From: Bdellovibrionales bacterium
GTDB lineage: Bacteria; Bdellovibrionota; Bdellovibrionia; Bdellovibrionales; UBA1609
Direction: 5' to 3'
Length of the DNA stretch: 8,201 nucleotides
Assembly: GCA_027451425.1 (NCBI GenBank)
Contig: DAIDJH010000073.1
Span: 1 to 8,201, forward strand
Shown in pieces: positions 6,666 through 8,201 of the stretch; within the stretch, counting starts at the first letter, position 1, and each line of letters begins with the position of its first letter. The notes beneath the pieces were generated by a model, which was given only the letters and a program-made list of their open reading frames with translations, did not search any database and was not told the origin of the DNA. Both the position numbers and the translations under genes were made by a program.

Positions 6666-6671
6666 AGGAAA

Positions 6672-7205
6672 ATGATCACAAAAGAATCTAAGACGCAGGA
6701 GATAGCTGAAATTTCTGAACGCTTTGCCAAAGCTAAGGCGGCGTTTATTATCGACTTCAAAGGTTTGAACGTCGAAAAGGTGACGAAATTCAGAAAACTT
6801 TTGCGACCGGTTCAGTCCGAAATGAAAGTGGTGAAAAATACTTTGGCCATTCGCGCATTGAATGAGCACGAGTCGTTTAAGGCTCCACTTCAAGACAAAC
6901 TGACCGGTAATAATGCCATCATTTTCGCGTACGAAGATGTGAGCGCCTCAGCGAAAACCGTTACTGCGTTTGTAAAAGACAATGAAGAATTGGTCTTGAA
7001 GACAGGCGCGATGGACGGCAAAGCGCTGAACGAAGCTCAGATTAAATATTTGGCAACTCTGCCCGGCAAGCCGGAATTGCAGGCGAAACTTCTCGGGACT
7101 TTCCAAGGTCCTTCGCAGAAATTTGTTTCGTTGTTGAATCAAGTGCCCAGTTCGTTCGTGCGGCTATTGGCGGCGTATAAAGATAAGCAAGCCGGAGCTG
7201 CGTAG
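6672..7205 (+). CDS. rplJ: 50S ribosomal protein L10
   Basis: L10 anchors the L7/L12 dimers to the ribosome next to L11 and acts as the autogenous repressor of its operon. The 177-residue protein has the globular N-terminal rRNA/L11-binding domain (about 1-130) with FIIDFKGLNVEKVTKFRKLL (25-44) and VKNTLAIRAL (54-63). The long C-terminal helix (from about 132) contains KPELQAKLLGTFQGPSQKFV and LLNQVPSSFVRLLAAYKDK, which bind L7/L12 dimers. The start at 6672 follows a strong AGGAGGTGA site, unlike the weak sites of pyrF and rlmB, consistent with high and controlled expression. The L10 leader lies directly upstream. Confidence 0.98.
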   Translation: MITKESKTQEIAEISERFAKAKAAFIIDFKGLNVEKVTKFRKLLRPVQSEMKVVKNTLAIRALNEHESFKAPLQDKLTGNNAIIFAYEDVSASAKTVTAFVKDNEELVLKTGAMDGKALNEAQIKYLATLPGKPELQAKLLGTFQGPSQKFVSLLNQVPSSFVRLLAAYKDKQAGAA

Positions 7206-7249
7206 GCATGAGCGTGCGCATTCCGTGTAAATGGAACTTAAACATACAG

Positions 7250-7265
7250 ACGACGAAAAAGTCGT
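7250..7265 (+). promoter_or_regulatory. Small hairpin before the rplL ribosome binding site
   Basis: In the 81-base rplJ-rplL gap, ACGAC (7250-7254) pairs with GTCGT (7261-7265) around a GAAAAA loop. It ends eight bases before the rplL ribosome binding site AAGGAG (7273-7278). It could help keep that site open or mark a processing point, which would suit the roughly fourfold higher synthesis of L7/L12 relative to L10. Such a short stem could also arise by chance. Confidence 0.3.
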
Positions 7266-7286
7266 TATGAAGAAGGAGAAATAAAC

Positions 7287-7670
7287 ATGTCGCTCTCTAA
7301 AGAACAAGTTGTGGATTATCTGTCGAGCATGCCGGTGATTGAGCTGGCTGAAATGATCAAAACTCTCGAAGAAAAATGGGGTGTATCGGCGGCTGCTGCG
7401 GTAGCTGTTGCTGCGGCTCCTGGTGCAGCCGGCGCGGCGGCGGCCCCAGCTGAAGAAAAAACCGAATTTACGGTTGTACTGGCCGATGGCGGCGCAAACA
7501 AAATCAACGTCATCAAAGAAGTTCGCACATTGACAGGGCTTGGCTTGAAAGAAGCAAAAGACCTGGTTGAAGGCGCGCCGAAAACTGTGAAAGAGGGCGT
7601 TTCGAAAGCTGACGCTGAAAAAATTAAAGAAGCGCTGACCAAAGCTGGCGCCAAAGTTGAAATTAAGTAA
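7287..7670 (+). CDS. rplL: 50S ribosomal protein L7/L12
   Basis: L7/L12 is the multicopy stalk protein that recruits and activates translational GTPases such as EF-Tu and EF-G. The 127-residue protein has the dimerisation domain (about 1-34), a flexible Ala/Gly/Pro-rich hinge (about 35-57, with [19 protein letters not shown]) and the acidic-basic C-terminal domain (58-127). The last contains the factor-binding surface [16 protein letters not shown] (84-99). The ATG at 7287 has AAGGAG eight bases upstream. It follows rplJ by 81 bases and is followed by a strong hairpin and a structured leader before rpoB, a usual place for attenuation or mRNA processing. Confidence 0.98.
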   Translation: MSLSKEQVVDYLSSMPVIELAEMIKTLEEKWGVSAAAAVAVAAAPGAAGAAAAPAEEKTEFTVVLADGGANKINVIKEVRTLTGLGLKEAKDLVEGAPKTVKEGVSKADAEKIKEALTKAGAKVEIK

Positions 7671-7683
7671 ACGTATTTAAGTG

Positions 7684-7733
7684 TTTTTTGCGTGGGGAGC
7701 GTTCGGTCGCTCCCCACGGTATTTGCTAAAAAA
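7684..7733 (+). terminator. rplL-rpoB intercistronic hairpin (attenuator or processing site)
   Basis: An 11-bp perfect stem, CGTGGGGAGCG (7691-7701) with CGCTCCCCACG (7708-7718), closes a six-base loop containing TTCG. No U-tract follows, so it is not a standard intrinsic terminator on this strand. Instead T6 precedes the stem (7684-7689) and A6 follows it (7728-7733); these could pair to extend the structure. In E. coli the same interval holds a partial attenuator and an RNase III site that set the ratio of ribosomal protein to RNA polymerase synthesis. A comparable role is inferred here. Confidence 0.65.
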
Positions 7734-7748
7734 GGTACAAAAGAACAA

Positions 7749-7791
7749 AAGCGCGAGGCAGCGGAAACGATACTATGCCTGGGCGCGGAGG
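7749..7791 (+). repeat. Copy B of the 43-nt structured repeat, in the rpoB leader
   Basis: This is the partner of 2757-2799 (34 of 43 identical, no gaps). It folds as GCGC (7751-7754) with GCGC (7783-7786), a small internal loop (G7755 against G7781-G7782), then AGGCA (7756-7760) with TGCCT (7776-7780). The 15-nt apical region may form CG-GAAA-CG and ends in GATACTA. The 3' arm stops at 7786, next to the first base of the rpoB Shine-Dalgarno GGAGGGAG (7787-7794), so folding or protein binding here could influence rpoB translation. Function unknown. Confidence 0.6.
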
Positions 7792-7800
7792 GAGCAAAGA

Positions 7801-8201
7801 ATGAATTTAACTCCAGTGACTGCCTCGAACCTTCGGTTGCGACGCAGTTTTGCGAGAACGAAACAATACACCGAGATCCCCAACCTGATTGAGTTGCAAA
7901 AAAAATCATACGAAAGCTTTCTGCAAAAAGATGTCGATGCAGACCGACGCGGAAGCGATGGGCTCAACGGTGTTTTTAAATCCGTGTTCCCGATTACCGA
8001 TTTTAATAATACGGCAAGCCTTGAGTTTGTCAGTTATACGCTTGAGGCGGCGAAATACGACGTGGATGAGTGCCGTCAGCGAGGGATGACCTTTGCGGCA
8101 CCGATCAAGGTCACGGTTCAGCTTGTGATCTTTGACAAGCCCGAGAACGGTGAGCCGGTGGTCCGAGACATCAAGGAGCAGGAGGTCTACTTTGGCGAGA
8201 T
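7801..8201 (+). CDS. rpoB: DNA-directed RNA polymerase subunit beta, N-terminal part (cut by window end)
   Basis: RpoB is the beta subunit of core RNA polymerase. Only the first 133 codons are present; the frame is open at the window edge. The translation begins [20 protein letters not shown] and continues with the conserved beta1-region sequences [16 protein letters not shown] (27-42), [10 protein letters not shown] (70-79), [16 protein letters not shown] (89-104) and [10 protein letters not shown] (124-133). These belong to the start of the beta lobe/protrusion, well before the rifampicin region. The ATG at 7801 has GGAGGGAG at 7787-7794. The wording resembles deltaproteobacterial or Bdellovibrio-type RpoB from memory. 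It is separated from rplL by 130 bases carrying a strong hairpin and repeat copy B. Confidence 0.98.
   Translation, partial: MNLTPVTASNLRLRRSFARTKQYTEIPNLIELQKKSYESFLQKDVDADRRGSDGLNGVFKSVFPITDFNNTASLEFVSYTLEAAKYDVDECRQRGMTFAAPIKVTVQLVIFDKPENGEPVVRDIKEQEVYFGE

Noticed and set aside
6469..6675. 68-codon + strand frame within the rplJ leader
   Set aside because: It starts at a non-ATG codon in the L10 leader, has no homology signal, and runs through the rplJ start. The leader function explains the sequence better.
7316..7909. 197-codon open frame on the - strand over rplL and the rpoB start
   Set aside because: It is a shadow of rplL. Its Ala/Ser-rich composition is the reverse of the L7/L12 hinge, and it crosses the rplL-rpoB hairpin.

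Overview
The window is a conserved bacterial housekeeping locus. A secreted protein of unknown function, PyrF and the 23S rRNA methyltransferase RlmB come first. They are followed by a block, all on the + strand, of tRNA-Thr(TGT), tRNA-Tyr(GTA), tRNA-Gly(TCC), tRNA-Thr(GGT), tuf, tRNA-Trp(CCA), secE, nusG, rplK, rplA, rplJ, rplL and the start of rpoB. All five tRNAs encode their own CCA ends. Base composition is moderate, near 50% GC by eye. The tRNA-tuf order matches the Escherichia coli thrU-tyrU-glyT-thrT-tufB operon. The three-span SecE also fits Proteobacteria in the broad sense. The N-terminus of RpoB looks to me like a deltaproteobacterial or Bdellovibrio-type lineage, but this is recognition from memory, not a search result.

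Layout. Bases 1-102 hold no gene. A signal-peptide protein (103-891, +) runs convergently into pyrF (838-1536, -) with a 54-base overlap. pyrF and rlmB (1609-2385, +) diverge from a 72-base gap in which neither gene has a clear ribosome binding site. A stable-RNA-type promoter at 2403-2431 probably starts the tRNA-tuf unit. I see no convincing intrinsic terminator from there to the end of the window, so transcription could be nearly continuous through secE-nusG and the ribosomal protein genes, with internal promoters likely but not demonstrated.

Function. The main block supplies translation and transcription machinery: tRNAs and EF-Tu (elongation), SecE (translocon), NusG (transcription elongation and coupling), L11 and L1 (the two stalk regions), L10 and L7/L12 (factor-binding stalk) and the RNA polymerase beta subunit. 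Regulation is visible in an L10-type leader before rplJ, in a hairpin pairing with the rplJ Shine-Dalgarno, and in an 11-bp hairpin between rplL and rpoB that has no U-tract.

The least expected signal is a pair of imperfect direct repeats of about 43 nt (34/43 identical, no gaps). One lies in the tRNA-Tyr/tRNA-Gly spacer (2757-2799). The other lies in the rpoB leader (7749-7791), directly before the rpoB Shine-Dalgarno. Both fold into a similar two-part stem with a conserved GATACTA on the 3' side of a 15-nt apical region. This may be a shared RNA regulatory or processing element, or a small dispersed repeat. I see no other candidate for an undescribed system.
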